Part shown: piece by piece, positions 6,545-14,991 of the stretch
How positions within the stretch are numbered: position 1 is the stretch's first letter
Layout of the letters: every line of letters begins with the position of its first letter
Source: an uncultured Collinsella sp.
Lineage (GTDB): Bacteria; Actinomycetota; Coriobacteriia; Coriobacteriales; Coriobacteriaceae
Reading direction: 5' to 3'
Length of the DNA stretch: 38,368 nt
Assembly (NCBI GenBank): GCA_900544845.1
Contig: UQWV01000014.1
Location: 1-38,368, forward strand
Notes under the pieces: generated by a model
What the model saw: only the letters and a program-made list of their open reading frames with translations
What the model was told of the DNA's origin: nothing
The model's database searches: none
Position numbers and translations under genes: made by a program

Positions 6545-8548
6545 TTAGACCAGGCGGGCGTTGATCGTCTTGGCGATCTCGGCGGCGTCGGTGGAACCCT
6601 TGACGGTGGCACGGAAGTCCTCGTCCATGAGCGCCTCGGCGACCTTGGACAGGATCTTAAGGTGCGTGGTGCCGGCCTGGGCACCCGGGATGAGCAGCGC
6701 GATGGCCACGTTGACGGGAGCGCCGTCCATGGTGTCCCAACCGGTCACACCGGACTCGTCCTTGACGACGATGACGGCAGCCTCGGTAATGGCGTCGGAC
6801 TTGGCATGCGGGATGGCGAAGCCCTCCATCATGCCCGTGGTGCCCTCGGCCTCGCGGGCCAGGAAGGCGTTCATCACGGCGTCGGCGTCGCTGGCGATAC
6901 CGGCCTTGACAGCCTGGTTGGAAACGAAGCTCAGAGCCTCGTCACGAGAAGCGAAGTCCTCGGCGACAAAGACATTCTCGACCTTCACGAAGTCGGCAGC
7001 CTCGGCCTTGGGGGCCTCGACGGCAGCGGCCTTGGGGGCCTCAACGGGCTTGGCTACAGGAGCGGCCTTCTGATTCTTCTCGAAGTCGTACTTCTTGAAG
7101 GCCACGAACAGGATGCCACCGACCACAGCGCCGATGAGGATCGCGAGGACCCACAGCGGACCGTTCTCGACAACAGGCAGGACCAGGAAGCCGCCGTGAG
7201 GCGCCGGATCGTGAACGTTGAAGAAGATGGTCAAGATGGAAGCGATGGAAGAACCGAGCATCATGATGGGCATGACGGGCCAGATGTTCTTGGTCATGAA
7301 CGGAATGGCGCCCTCGGTGATGTGGGTGCAACCAAGGATGAGGTTGACGATACCGGCGTCATGATCCTCCTGGCTGAAGTACTTCTTGCCGACAACGACG
7401 GCGAAGGTGGTGATCAGCGGCGGAACGATGCAAGCGGCGGAGACGGCAGCCATGAAGTTGGTGCCGAAGTTGTAGGTCTCGGTGCCGACGCCAGCTTCGA
7501 GAGCGGTACCGAGCAGGAAGGTGCCAGTAGCGTAAGCAGCCTTGTTGACCGGGCCGCCCATATCAAAGGCGCACATGCAGCCGATGGCCAGGCCAAGGAT
7601 CACCGGACCGGAGTTACCGAGGCTCTGCAGGAAATCCATCATGCCCTGGTTAATGGCAGCCATGGGGCCGGAAATACCGAGCATGACCAGGCCGACGATG
7701 GCGGTAGAGCACAGCGGATACAGAAAGATTGCCTTCAGGCCATTAAGGCTCGCGGGAATTTTAGAGAAAACCTTCTCGAGCAGCAGGATGACATAGCCGG
7801 CGAGGAAGCCGCCGACGATGCCGCCCAGGAAGCCGAAGCCCACGCCGGCGCCACCGGCGTCGATCATGCCGGTCTCGGCGTTAACAGGCAGGCCCTGGAT
7901 GGCAATCATACCGGCAACGAAACCGGGGACGAGCGCCGGGCGCTTGCCGATGGATTCGGCGATGTAGGCGGAAAGCACCGGAACCATAAGGTTCATGGCG
8001 ATGCCGCCGATGATCTTGAGCATCGCAGCAAAGCTGTTGTAGTCGGCAGCCGTCGAATCAAAGGACGTGATGCCCCACAGGAACGAAATGGCGGTCAGAA
8101 CACCACCGGCAACGACGAAGACCAGCATGTGGCTGACGCCGTTCATGAGGTGCTTGTAGATGACGTGACCGATGGACTCCTTCTCCTCGACCTCGTCCTC
8201 GACATCGGCGGCAGCGGCAACCGTGTCGTCGCCCTTGGCGGCGAGCGCGCGGTCGATCAGCTTTCCGGCGGCCTCGACGGACAGGGCCTTGGAAACACCG
8301 ACGGAAACCATGGGCTTGCCGGCGAAACGCTCAGCCTGGACATCCTTATCGGCTGCGACGACGACGGCCTTGGCACCAGCGATCTCACTCTTGGTGAGCT
8401 CGTTCTCGACACCGACCTGGCCATGTGTCTCGACCTTAATGGTCAGACCACGCTCGGCAGCAGCCTTCTCCAGCGCCTCCTTCGCCATGAAGGTGTGCGC
8501 AATGCCGGTCGGGCAACCGGTCGCGGCGATGATGTCAAACTTAGCCAT
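6545..8548 (-). CDS. fruA: PTS fructose-family permease, EIIB-EIIC-EIIA fusion
   Basis: This membrane permease imports and phosphorylates a sugar of the fructose family, probably fructose to fructose 1-phosphate, using phosphate from HPr. The 667-aa protein has three domains. An N-terminal fructose-type EIIB carries the phosphorylated Cys12 in ATGCPTGIAHTF. A membrane EIIC has several hydrophobic segments (about residues 110-480) and HITEGAIPF. After an Ala/Pro/Lys-rich linker (KPVEAPKAAAVEAPK) comes a C-terminal EIIA with its active-site His in GFAIPHAKSD. The order B-C-A differs from the more usual A-B-C. The start has AAGGAGGG eight bases upstream; the longer frame to 8620 lacks such a site. 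It diverges from the RpiR-type regulator at 8821, which probably controls it. Confidence 0.92.
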   Translation of the reverse strand: MAKFDIIAATGCPTGIAHTFMAKEALEKAAAERGLTIKVETHGQVGVENELTKSEIAGAKAVVVAADKDVQAERFAGKPMVSVGVSKALSVEAAGKLIDRALAAKGDDTVAAAADVEDEVEEKESIGHVIYKHLMNGVSHMLVFVVAGGVLTAISFLWGITSFDSTAADYNSFAAMLKIIGGIAMNLMVPVLSAYIAESIGKRPALVPGFVAGMIAIQGLPVNAETGMIDAGGAGVGFGFLGGIVGGFLAGYVILLLEKVFSKIPASLNGLKAIFLYPLCSTAIVGLVMLGISGPMAAINQGMMDFLQSLGNSGPVILGLAIGCMCAFDMGGPVNKAAYATGTFLLGTALEAGVGTETYNFGTNFMAAVSAACIVPPLITTFAVVVGKKYFSQEDHDAGIVNLILGCTHITEGAIPFMTKNIWPVMPIMMLGSSIASILTIFFNVHDPAPHGGFLVLPVVENGPLWVLAILIGAVVGGILFVAFKKYDFEKNQKAAPVAKPVEAPKAAAVEAPKAEAADFVKVENVFVAEDFASRDEALSFVSNQAVKAGIASDADAVMNAFLAREAEGTTGMMEGFAIPHAKSDAITEAAVIVVKDESGVTGWDTMDGAPVNVAIALLIPGAQAGTTHLKILSKVAEALMDEDFRATVKGSTDAAEIAKTINARLV

Positions 8549-8592
8549 GTGTCCCTCCTTCTTGAGTACAGCGCCCGCGGGCGCTCCCCTAC

Positions 8593-8614
8593 ACGCGCTT
8601 CGATGCGCGTTTTT
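8593..8614 (+). other. Hairpin in the fruA leader
   Basis: ACGCGC (8593-8598) and GCGCGT (8605-8610) form a perfect short stem, with TTTT following on the plus strand. On that strand it could stop antisense transcripts. On the minus strand it would be a stem in the fruA 5' leader. The function is uncertain. Confidence 0.35.
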
Positions 8615-8675
8615 CCACAACTGAAAGATACCAACCTACCGTCCGCGTGAGAAGAGCTAAGGTGCAAATCTCCGG

Positions 8676-8719
8676 TGAAAGGTTCTTTCATAACCGTAAA
8701 CGGTAAGTGAAAGTTTACC
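8676..8719. promoter_or_regulatory. Cluster of inverted repeats, candidate RpiR operators
   Basis: Three palindromes stand together between fruA and the divergent regulator gene: TGAAAGGTTCTTTCA (8676-8690), ACCGTAAACGGT (8693-8704) and GGTAAGTGAAAGTTTACC (8702-8719, imperfect). GTGAAAG occurs in two of them. Their place between divergent promoters fits operator sites for the adjacent RpiR protein; binding is inference. Confidence 0.5.
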
Positions 8720-8766
8720 ATCAACACTTGAAACGGCAAGGTGTATCTTGTAATTGAAAATGCCCG

Positions 8767-8772
8767 TATACT
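8767..8772 (+). promoter_or_regulatory. Candidate -10 box for the RpiR-family gene
   Basis: TATACT lies 48 bases before the regulator's start codon on the plus strand. No convincing -35 hexamer stands at the usual distance. Confidence 0.35.
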
Positions 8773-8820
8773 ATGGCATGGCGTAGTAAATTAGATTTTC
8801 ATGCCAACCAGGAGCCATCC

Positions 8821-9678
8821 ATGACCGATAGTAGCAAGAGCGCACTTTCCCTCATTAGCACCCATCAGGGATACAGCGAGTCCGAGCAGCGCATTGTCGA
8901 CTATATATTGGAGCACCAGTCCGAGGCGCCACGCCTCACGGCCGCTCAGCTCTCGCGCGCCGCCGCCACGTCCGAGGCGACCGTTTCGCGCTTCTGCCGC
9001 AAGCTTGGCTTTGGTAGCTTCCGCAGCTTTCAGTTTTCGTTGGCGAGGGATTTGGAAAGCCAGCGTAACGAGGGCCTGACTGACGAGGTCTCGCTCGACA
9101 ATATGGAGCAGAGCCTAAAAAATATCCTCGCCGCCAAGGTGAGTGAGCTTAATGCGACCATCGACGGCATAGATCACGACACGTTGGCCGCAGTTGTACA
9201 CGCGCTTAAGAATGCCGGCGTTATTGAGTTCGCCGCCGTGGGCAATACGAACGCGGTCGCGCTCGATGCGACGTTTAAGTTTTCGCAGCTGGGCCTGCGC
9301 TGCATGGCGAGCACCATTAGCGAGACATCAATCGGCTTTGCGCTCACGTTACGCCCGGGTGACGTCATCGTGCTAATCTCAAACTCCGGCAAATCGCGCC
9401 GACTGAATCGCATGGCAAAAGCGGCTCACAACTGCGGCGCAACCGTAGTCGTCATCAGCAGCGACAGCAAATCCCCGCTCGCGCGCCTGGCAGACTACAC
9501 TTTTAACACCGTCAACCACGAAGCGCTGCTGACGACGGGCGATTTTGCGTTCTCTAAGATCAGCGCCACGATGATCATCGAAGTCATCTACAACTTCCTG
9601 CTGCCCGAAATCGAGGACGCGCGCGAGCACATCAGCTACTACGAGGAGCTCATCCAGCCGGACAAGGTCGTTGAGTAA
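8821..9678 (+). CDS. RpiR/MurR-family transcriptional regulator
   Basis: This DNA-binding regulator (285 aa) senses a phosphorylated sugar. The N-terminal winged helix-turn-helix of the RpiR type spans about residues 1-80, with ATSEATVSRFCRKLGF as the recognition region. The C-terminal half is a sugar-isomerase (SIS) domain with ISNSGKSRRLNRMAKAA as its phosphosugar-binding loop. The start at 8821 has AGGAG at a normal distance; the frame opens earlier at 8773 without such a site. It is divergently placed from the EIIBCA permease, with inverted repeats between them, so it probably controls the fructose-type PTS genes in response to a sugar phosphate. Whether it represses or activates cannot be told. 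Confidence 0.88.
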   Translation: MTDSSKSALSLISTHQGYSESEQRIVDYILEHQSEAPRLTAAQLSRAAATSEATVSRFCRKLGFGSFRSFQFSLARDLESQRNEGLTDEVSLDNMEQSLKNILAAKVSELNATIDGIDHDTLAAVVHALKNAGVIEFAAVGNTNAVALDATFKFSQLGLRCMASTISETSIGFALTLRPGDVIVLISNSGKSRRLNRMAKAAHNCGATVVVISSDSKSPLARLADYTFNTVNHEALLTTGDFAFSKISATMIIEVIYNFLLPEIEDAREHISYYEELIQPDKVVE

Positions 9679-9686
9679 AACGCGTA

Positions 9687-9719
9687 GTGGGACAAAAATT
9701 TCAGTCTATTTTGTCCCAC
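9687..9719. terminator. Bidirectional terminator between the regulator gene and recN
   Basis: GTGGGACAAAA (9687-9697) is perfectly complementary to TTTTGTCCCAC (9709-9719). A-rich and T-rich ends at the loop side make it symmetrical, and the genes on both sides converge on it. It contains the GGGACAAAA word also seen at 118 and 26542. Confidence 0.65.
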
Positions 9720-9737
9720 CAACACCGCTGATACGAC

Positions 9738-11366
9738 CTAACCTCGAGCTTCTTCGAGCATCTGCTTGGCGTGCGCCAAGCTTGCCTCAGACTGATCGCC
9801 GCTCAACATGCGGGCGATCTCGGCGGTACGCGCTTCGCCGGTTACCTCGTCCAAATGCGTCTGGGGAACATCGCCCGGTTCCTTGCTGACGACATAATGC
9901 TTGTCAGCCATGACGGCGACCTGCGCCAAGTGGGTTACGACAATCACCTGATGCGTAGCGGCGAGATCCGCCAGCACGCCCGCGAGCGCACGCGCCGTGG
10001 AGCCACCGACACCAGCATCGACCTCGTCAAACACCAGCGTATCGACACCGTCCGCGTTACCGAGGACAACCTTACTTGCCAACATGACGCGGCTGAGCTC
10101 GCCGCCCGACGCAATGCGGCGCAGGGGACGTGGAGTCAAACCGGCACCGCTGCGGTATAGCAGCTCGTAGCTCGAAGGACCAACGGGCGTCCACTCAGCA
10201 CGGGGAAGATCGCGCGACTCCCAGACGAGCTCGGCGCCGCCCATCTCCAGGCGAGCCATCTGGCGGCCAACCTCGTGACAGAAGCGCGGGGCCGCCGTAT
10301 TGCGGGCGCGCTTAAGTGCCTTGGCAGCGGCAAACAACTCGCGCTCAGCGCTCCCGAGTGCCTCACGCGCCTTTTTGATCTGTTCATCGCCATCATCGAC
10401 CAGGGACAGCAGCTCTTGCGAGCGATTGCGCATGACAAAAACATCGTCCATGGTGGGGCCCCACTGACGCAACAGGCCCTTGAGGTCGGAATACCGCTCA
10501 CGCATGCGAGCGAGCTCGCGCGGGTCGAAGGCGATGCCATCGCGATAGGCACGAAGCTCATTCGCGCAATCCTCAAGGGAGATACAGGTATCCGAAAGTG
10601 CATCGGCAATGTCGCCGAGTTTGCGATCGACGGTAGCCATTCGGGAAAGCTCTGCCACGGCGCTGTTCACGGCATCGAGCGCTCCCCCTTCAGAGGCAAG
10701 CGATGCATGGGCATCGTTAGCCGTGGCAACCAGTACCTCGGCATGTTCGGAGCGCGGCAGCAGCTCCTCGAGTTCCTCATACTCACCCGGCTTGGGGTCG
10801 ACCTCGCCGATGCGCTCGAGGGCAAAGCGCGCCTCCTCGACGCGGCTCCCCTGCGCACGCGAGGCCTCTTCGACACGTCGAACCTCCTTGGCGGCAGCGC
10901 GCGATGCCTTAAAGCAGGCGCGGTACGCATCCAGCGCCTCGAGCGCAGAGCGTCCCGCCCACGCATCGACCATCGCAACGTGATGCACCGGATCGAGTAA
11001 GCGCTGGTGCTCGTGCTGGCCGCACAGATCCATCATCACACCGACGCGCTCCGAAAGCTCGCGCACACTGGCGATGCGGCCGTCAATCTTAACGCGACTG
11101 CGGCCCTCGGCAGAAAGGCTGCGCTGGACCGTGAAGCCCTCCGTGTCGTGCGGTCCGTCAAAGAGTCGCGCCTCGACGCTCGCCAGCGCCTCACCCTCGC
11201 GCACCGTCGAGGAATCCGCGCGCTCGCCCAAAATAAGCTTGAGGGCCGAGAGCAGCGCGGTCTTGCCGGCGCCGGTCTCACCGGTCAGGACAGTCAGGCC
11301 GGCACTCGGCACCAGCGTCGCCTCGCGAATGAGTGCAATGTTAGAAACCTGCAGCTCATCGATCAT
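9738..11366 (-). CDS. recN: DNA repair protein RecN
   Basis: RecN is an SMC-like ATPase that acts early in double-strand-break repair. The protein (542 aa) has the Walker A motif TGETGAGKTALLSALK at about residue 30, a long helical middle region, the ABC signature ASGGELSRVMLA and the Walker B motif LVFDEVDAGVGG near the C terminus. This is the usual RecN layout and length. The ATG follows GGAG by six bases and overlaps the end of nadK by 11 bases, showing close translational linkage. It is the last gene of the long minus-strand series and faces a bidirectional terminator. Confidence 0.95.
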   Translation of the reverse strand: MIDELQVSNIALIREATLVPSAGLTVLTGETGAGKTALLSALKLILGERADSSTVREGEALASVEARLFDGPHDTEGFTVQRSLSAEGRSRVKIDGRIASVRELSERVGVMMDLCGQHEHQRLLDPVHHVAMVDAWAGRSALEALDAYRACFKASRAAAKEVRRVEEASRAQGSRVEEARFALERIGEVDPKPGEYEELEELLPRSEHAEVLVATANDAHASLASEGGALDAVNSAVAELSRMATVDRKLGDIADALSDTCISLEDCANELRAYRDGIAFDPRELARMRERYSDLKGLLRQWGPTMDDVFVMRNRSQELLSLVDDGDEQIKKAREALGSAERELFAAAKALKRARNTAAPRFCHEVGRQMARLEMGGAELVWESRDLPRAEWTPVGPSSYELLYRSGAGLTPRPLRRIASGGELSRVMLASKVVLGNADGVDTLVFDEVDAGVGGSTARALAGVLADLAATHQVIVVTHLAQVAVMADKHYVVSKEPGDVPQTHLDEVTGEARTAEIARMLSGDQSEASLAHAKQMLEEARG

Positions 11367-12216
11367 GACGGACTCCGTAGAATACGCGGCTCACCGAGTT
11401 ATAGAAGCTCTCGGGGCCGTAATCGAGCAGCAGCACATCTCCGGGCCCGCGGCGCACCGCCACGCTCTCAACGGTGCCATCGCAGGTAATAAACTGTCCA
11501 TCGATAGCGATCGCCGGAACACTCGGACGGTCATCAGACATAAAGATTTCGACGACATCACTCGGCGAGGTCAAAAAGGCACGAGCCTGAATGGTGTGCG
11601 GCGCAATGGGTACGCAGACCATGCCCGTATAGTCGGGGCTCACGATGGGGCCACCGGCACTGAGCGCGTAACCCGTAGAACCAGTCGCCGTGGACACGAC
11701 CACGCCGTCGCCACGCAGTCGATCGATATGGTGGCCCGACACCGTGATGTCGAACTCAACCATATCGGACAGGGGGCCGCGCGTGAGCGCCATGTCGTTG
11801 AGGGCGAACGTGCGCACGACATCCTTCGTGCCATCGTCGCGCACGGACACGATATCCGCGGCGATGGTGGCGCGACGGCTCACGTGCAGCTCGCCGGAAA
11901 GGGCGTCGCTCACGACCTGCAGAATGTCGCGCTCCTCGGGGCTCGCAGCAGTTAAAAAGCCCAGGTGACCATAGGAAAGACCGAGGATAGGAATCTCGCG
12001 ATGGTTGAGGATGCGGGCAGCGCGCAGCAACGTACCGTCGCCGCCGAGCGTAATGACCAGATCGGAGCCGTCAATATCAGGCGTGCTTTGAATCTTCGAT
12101 CGCTGGTCGGCAGCCCATGCGACCTCATAGCCCTGGCGCGTCAGCCAAAGCTCAAGCATCAGGCCGCTCTCGACCGCCTCTTGCTTGTAGTAATTGGGAA
12201 CCAGAAAGACCTTCAT
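11356..12216 (-). CDS. nadK: NAD kinase
   Basis: NAD kinase makes NADP from NAD and ATP (or polyphosphate). The 286-aa protein shows the diagnostic GGDGTLLRAAR near residue 58, NDMALTRG in the middle and the glycine-rich STATGSTGYALSAGGPI of the nucleotide-binding domain. The start ATG overlaps the tlyA stop codon as ATGA, and the stop lies within the recN start region. The order tlyA-nadK-recN is common in Gram-positive bacteria. Confidence 0.95.
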   Translation of the reverse strand: MKVFLVPNYYKQEAVESGLMLELWLTRQGYEVAWAADQRSKIQSTPDIDGSDLVITLGGDGTLLRAARILNHREIPILGLSYGHLGFLTAASPEERDILQVVSDALSGELHVSRRATIAADIVSVRDDGTKDVVRTFALNDMALTRGPLSDMVEFDITVSGHHIDRLRGDGVVVSTATGSTGYALSAGGPIVSPDYTGMVCVPIAPHTIQARAFLTSPSDVVEIFMSDDRPSVPAIAIDGQFITCDGTVESVAVRRGPGDVLLLDYGPESFYNSVSRVFYGVRHDR

Positions 12217-13025
12217 AGCGTTGCAGCTTTCTCGCTCAAAACCGATACCTGGGATTGCAGCTCATCTTGCGAGCGGTCGCCGGGGTCAAATCTCGTGCCG
12301 TACAGGAAAAACTCAACGTTGCCCTTGGCACCATGAATGGGTGACACGCACACATCGACCGGGAACAGGCCCTTGGCGGCAAAGAGTTCAACCGCCGCCA
12401 CGAGTGTATCGCGGCGCACGGCGGGATCGGTCACAATGCCGCCCTCGCCCACCAGCGCCGCCGGAGCCTCAAACTGCGGCTTTACGAGCGTGCAGAATGC
12501 ACCCGTAGGAGCCAGGCACGCCAGCACCGCATCGATAATGTTCGCGATGCTGGTAAACGAGACATCACACACAGCCAGGTCGATGGTGCCGGAATAGCCA
12601 AGCTCAGGCAGCTGCGTCACGTTTGTGCGCTCATGCAGCGTTACGCGATTGTCCTGACGCAACGACCAATCGAACTGGGCGCGACCCACGTCCACCGAGA
12701 CAACGGTCGCAGCTCCGCGCTTGAGCAGGCAATCGGTAAAGCCGCCGGTAGAGCAGCCCACATCCAGACAGGCAAGGCCCGTCGGATTGATACCAAACGC
12801 ATCAAGCGCGCCTTCGAGCTTAAGACCGCCGCGGCCAACATAGGGAATGCGTCCCTTCACGTGCAGCGGCAGGCCCGGGATCACCTTAAGGCCCGGCGAA
12901 GTCAAACGCTCACCGCCGCTCGAAACCAACCCGGCCATAAGAGTGCGAAGGGCATCCGCGCGATCGGCGCAGATGCCCTGTGAAATCAGTTCGTCATCAA
13001 GACGCACGCGTTTCATGAATGCCAT
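12213..13025 (-). CDS. tlyA: TlyA-family rRNA 2'-O-methyltransferase
   Basis: TlyA proteins methylate ribose 2'-OH groups of 16S and/or 23S rRNA using S-adenosylmethionine. The protein (270 aa) starts with an S4-type RNA-binding domain (RVRLDDELISQGICADRADA), followed by an FtsJ/RrmJ-like methyltransferase domain with SAM motif LDVGCSTGGFTDCLL and the acidic VSVDVGRAQFDW. Three starts are possible: a TTG at 13028, an ATG at 13025 that overlaps the xseB stop as TGATG, and an ATG at 13016 that gives the usual MKRVRLDDEL. No strong ribosome-binding site decides; I use 13025 because of the coupling. Confidence 0.88.
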   Translation of the reverse strand: MAFMKRVRLDDELISQGICADRADALRTLMAGLVSSGGERLTSPGLKVIPGLPLHVKGRIPYVGRGGLKLEGALDAFGINPTGLACLDVGCSTGGFTDCLLKRGAATVVSVDVGRAQFDWSLRQDNRVTLHERTNVTQLPELGYSGTIDLAVCDVSFTSIANIIDAVLACLAPTGAFCTLVKPQFEAPAALVGEGGIVTDPAVRRDTLVAAVELFAAKGLFPVDVCVSPIHGAKGNVEFFLYGTRFDPGDRSQDELQSQVSVLSEKAATL

Positions 13026-13291
13026 CAACCATTCGTATCCGGGGACGCGGCCTGGCTGTCCTGGGATTCGTTTGCCGCGTCCTCATCATATTCCTGCTCG
13101 AGCTTATCGGCCTCGCGAGGCGTCAGCTCAAACTTATCGACCATGTCGACCGCACGGGAGCCCAGCTCGATCGCCTCGTCAAAAAGATCGAGCGAACGCT
13201 CCAAGGACGTATCCTTGGAGCGAACGGTCGCAATGATCTGATCCAAGCGGTCCGAGATCTCGTCGAAGTTGCGGACGGAACCCTCTGGCAT
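13025..13291 (-). CDS. xseB: Exodeoxyribonuclease VII small subunit
   Basis: XseB binds the helical part of XseA to form exonuclease VII, which degrades single-stranded DNA. The 88-aa product contains the family helix pair: FDEISDRLDQIIATVRSKD, then LERSLDLFDEAIELGSRAV. A acidic, Gln/Asp-rich tail of about 20 residues follows. The ribosome-binding site GAGGAG is formed by the last two Glu codons of nusB. The large subunit gene xseA, often directly upstream, is not in this window. Confidence 0.88.
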   Translation of the reverse strand: MPEGSVRNFDEISDRLDQIIATVRSKDTSLERSLDLFDEAIELGSRAVDMVDKFELTPREADKLEQEYDEDAANESQDSQAASPDTNG

Positions 13292-13293
13292 GG

Positions 13294-13878
13294 CTACTCC
13301 TCGACGGTACCGGTCTCGGCCTCGGCGACCTCGGCATCCTCATCGAGAACGCCGGCCGCAGCCTGAGCGGCGGCAACCTTGGCGGCAGCCTCGGCAGCCT
13401 GGGCCTCCTCGCGGGCACGGTCCTCGGCCAGCAGCTCCTGATACAGCTCCTCGCCCGGCAGCTCCTCGCTGCGGGCGATCTTGCCCAGCACGCCGTTAAC
13501 AAACGACGCGGACTGGTCGGTACCATAAGCCTTGGCAATCTCGACGGCCTCGTTGATCACGATGGCGTCAGAGACTTCCTCGTCGGTGAGGAAACGCATC
13601 TCGTAGACGGCGATACGCAGCAAGTTGCGATCGGCGCCGGGCATGCGCATAAGATCCCAGTTCTTGGCGACAGCGCGCAGGGCGCAGTCAATGCGATCGA
13701 TATGCTCGTAGGCACCGCGGCAAAGCTCCAGCGCATAGGGGTCGAGGGGACCCTTCGAGATCAGGAAATCGCCCTCGAGGACGCGCTCGAGCGGGCTGTC
13801 CGTGGCCTCGGCCTGGAACAGCAGCTGCAGCGCTTGACTGCGGGCAAGCGTACGCCCGCGATAAACCTTAAGGCTCAA
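13294..13878 (-). CDS. nusB: Transcription antitermination protein NusB
   Basis: NusB binds boxA RNA with NusE (S10) and supports rRNA antitermination. The protein (194 aa) has the family N terminus GRTLARSQALQLLFQAE, then AVYEMRFL and VINEAVEIAKAYGTDQSASFVNGVLGK split across the all-helical fold. It is longer than the usual 130-150 aa because of an Ala/Glu-rich C-terminal tail of about 50 residues (AEAAAKVAAAQAAAG and onward). The tail's role is unknown. It stands between asp23-like and xseB genes with only a few bases on either side. Confidence 0.92.
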   Translation of the reverse strand: MSLKVYRGRTLARSQALQLLFQAEATDSPLERVLEGDFLISKGPLDPYALELCRGAYEHIDRIDCALRAVAKNWDLMRMPGADRNLLRIAVYEMRFLTDEEVSDAIVINEAVEIAKAYGTDQSASFVNGVLGKIARSEELPGEELYQELLAEDRAREEAQAAEAAAKVAAAQAAAGVLDEDAEVAEAETGTVEE

Positions 13879-13881
13879 AGG

Positions 13882-14244
13882 TTACTCCTTGGGGAAAACG
13901 AGGCCGTCAATGCAAACGTCAACGCGCTCGACCTCGACGCCCACCTGGGCATCGATGGCGGCGACCACGGCGGCGCGAACGGCCTCGGCGAGTTTCTTGA
14001 ACGGATAGCCAAAGAACACCACGACGCGCACGGTAAGTGCGAGCTTGTCGCCGATGACCTCGGCCTCGACCGCCGGCTCGGAAGCCGGGGCCTTGGACGA
14101 GAGCATCATGGAGACAAGGTTGGTGGCAAGGTCCTTGACGCCAACGGAGGCGATGCCCTCGACATCCGACACGGCGCGCGAGACGATGGCGGTCAGAACA
14201 TCGGGCGAAATGCCGATGCCGTCAATCTTGATTTCCTGGGGCAT
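13882..14244 (-). CDS. Asp23/Gls24 family envelope stress protein
   Basis: The product (120 aa) belongs to the Asp23/Gls24 (DUF322, AmaP-associated) family of small proteins, often found near nusB in Gram-positive genomes. It begins with IDGIGISPDVLTAIVSRAV and GIASVGVKDL, and continues with the family's LALTVRVVVFFGYPFKKLAE and AIDAQVGVEVERVDVCIDG segments. There is no signal peptide or membrane segment. Homologues attach at the membrane or act in envelope stress; the role here is not known. It is tightly coupled to nusB, only three bases downstream. Confidence 0.88.
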   Translation of the reverse strand: MPQEIKIDGIGISPDVLTAIVSRAVSDVEGIASVGVKDLATNLVSMMLSSKAPASEPAVEAEVIGDKLALTVRVVVFFGYPFKKLAEAVRAAVVAAIDAQVGVEVERVDVCIDGLVFPKE

Positions 14245-14268
14245 GAGTCCTCCTAGAAGAGTTGGTTG

Positions 14269-14832
14269 CTAGACGCGGGAGACGAACTTGCCGTCGCGGG
14301 TGTCAACCTTGATGACCTCGCCCTCGTTGAGGTACATGGGGACCTGGATGACAGCGCCGGTGTCGATCGTGGCCGGCTTGGTGGAACCCTGGACGGTGTC
14401 GCCCTTAAAGCCCGGGTCGGTCTGGACGATGGTGGTCTCGATGAACATCGGCGGGGTCACGCCCATGAGCTCATCGTCGGCAAAGAGCAGCTGGCAGATG
14501 TCGTTCTCACGCAGCCACTTGGAGTTCTCGCCCACCATGTCCTCGGGAACGGGAACCTGCTCATAGGTCTCATTGTCCATGAAGATGTAGTCGGCGCCAT
14601 CGTTGTAGAGGTACTGGAACTCACGGGTGGTGAGCATAACGCTCTCGAACTTGGTGCCGGCGTTGCAGGTGTTCTCGACGACGCGGCCGCTCTTGATGTC
14701 GCGGGTCTTGTAGCGCACAAACGCGCCGCCCTTGCCCGGCTTGACATGCTGGAACTCGACGATGGTGTAGACCTTGTCCTTAATGCGGAGACCGAGGCCG
14801 TTCTTGAAGTCGGCGGTAGAAATGGTAGGCAT
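14269..14832 (-). CDS. efp: Elongation factor P
   Basis: EF-P enters stalled ribosomes and helps form peptide bonds at runs of proline. The protein (187 aa) has the full three-domain length. The tip loop HVKPGKGGAFVR has Lys34 at the position modified in many bacteria. The C-terminal OB domain includes GDTVQGSTKPATIDTGA and the final VDTRDGKFVSRV. AAAGG precedes the ATG at 14832; the longer frame to 14865 has no such site. It lies downstream of a terminator that ends the peptidase transcript, so a promoter may lie between. Confidence 0.95.
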   Translation of the reverse strand: MPTISTADFKNGLGLRIKDKVYTIVEFQHVKPGKGGAFVRYKTRDIKSGRVVENTCNAGTKFESVMLTTREFQYLYNDGADYIFMDNETYEQVPVPEDMVGENSKWLRENDICQLLFADDELMGVTPPMFIETTIVQTDPGFKGDTVQGSTKPATIDTGAVIQVPMYLNEGEVIKVDTRDGKFVSRV

Positions 14833-14932
14833 AGTGACCTTTCTTGTTATGGGCAGAACGCACAAGCGCCCAAATTACATACGCCGAAAATTATACACTT
14901 GCAGACGGCGCCTGCAGCGAGCGCATAAAAAG

Positions 14933-14967
14933 AGAACGCGGGGCGTCCGGTTCGATTCGGACGCCCC
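14933..14967 (-). terminator. Intrinsic terminator after the M24 peptidase gene
   Basis: GGGGCGTCCG (14940-14949) pairs perfectly with CGGACGCCCC (14958-14967) over an 8-base loop. On the minus strand a T-rich run follows a few bases later. It lies about 25 bases beyond the peptidase stop codon. Confidence 0.7.
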
Positions 14968-14991
14968 GCCCCAAAAATCTATCGAAATGGG

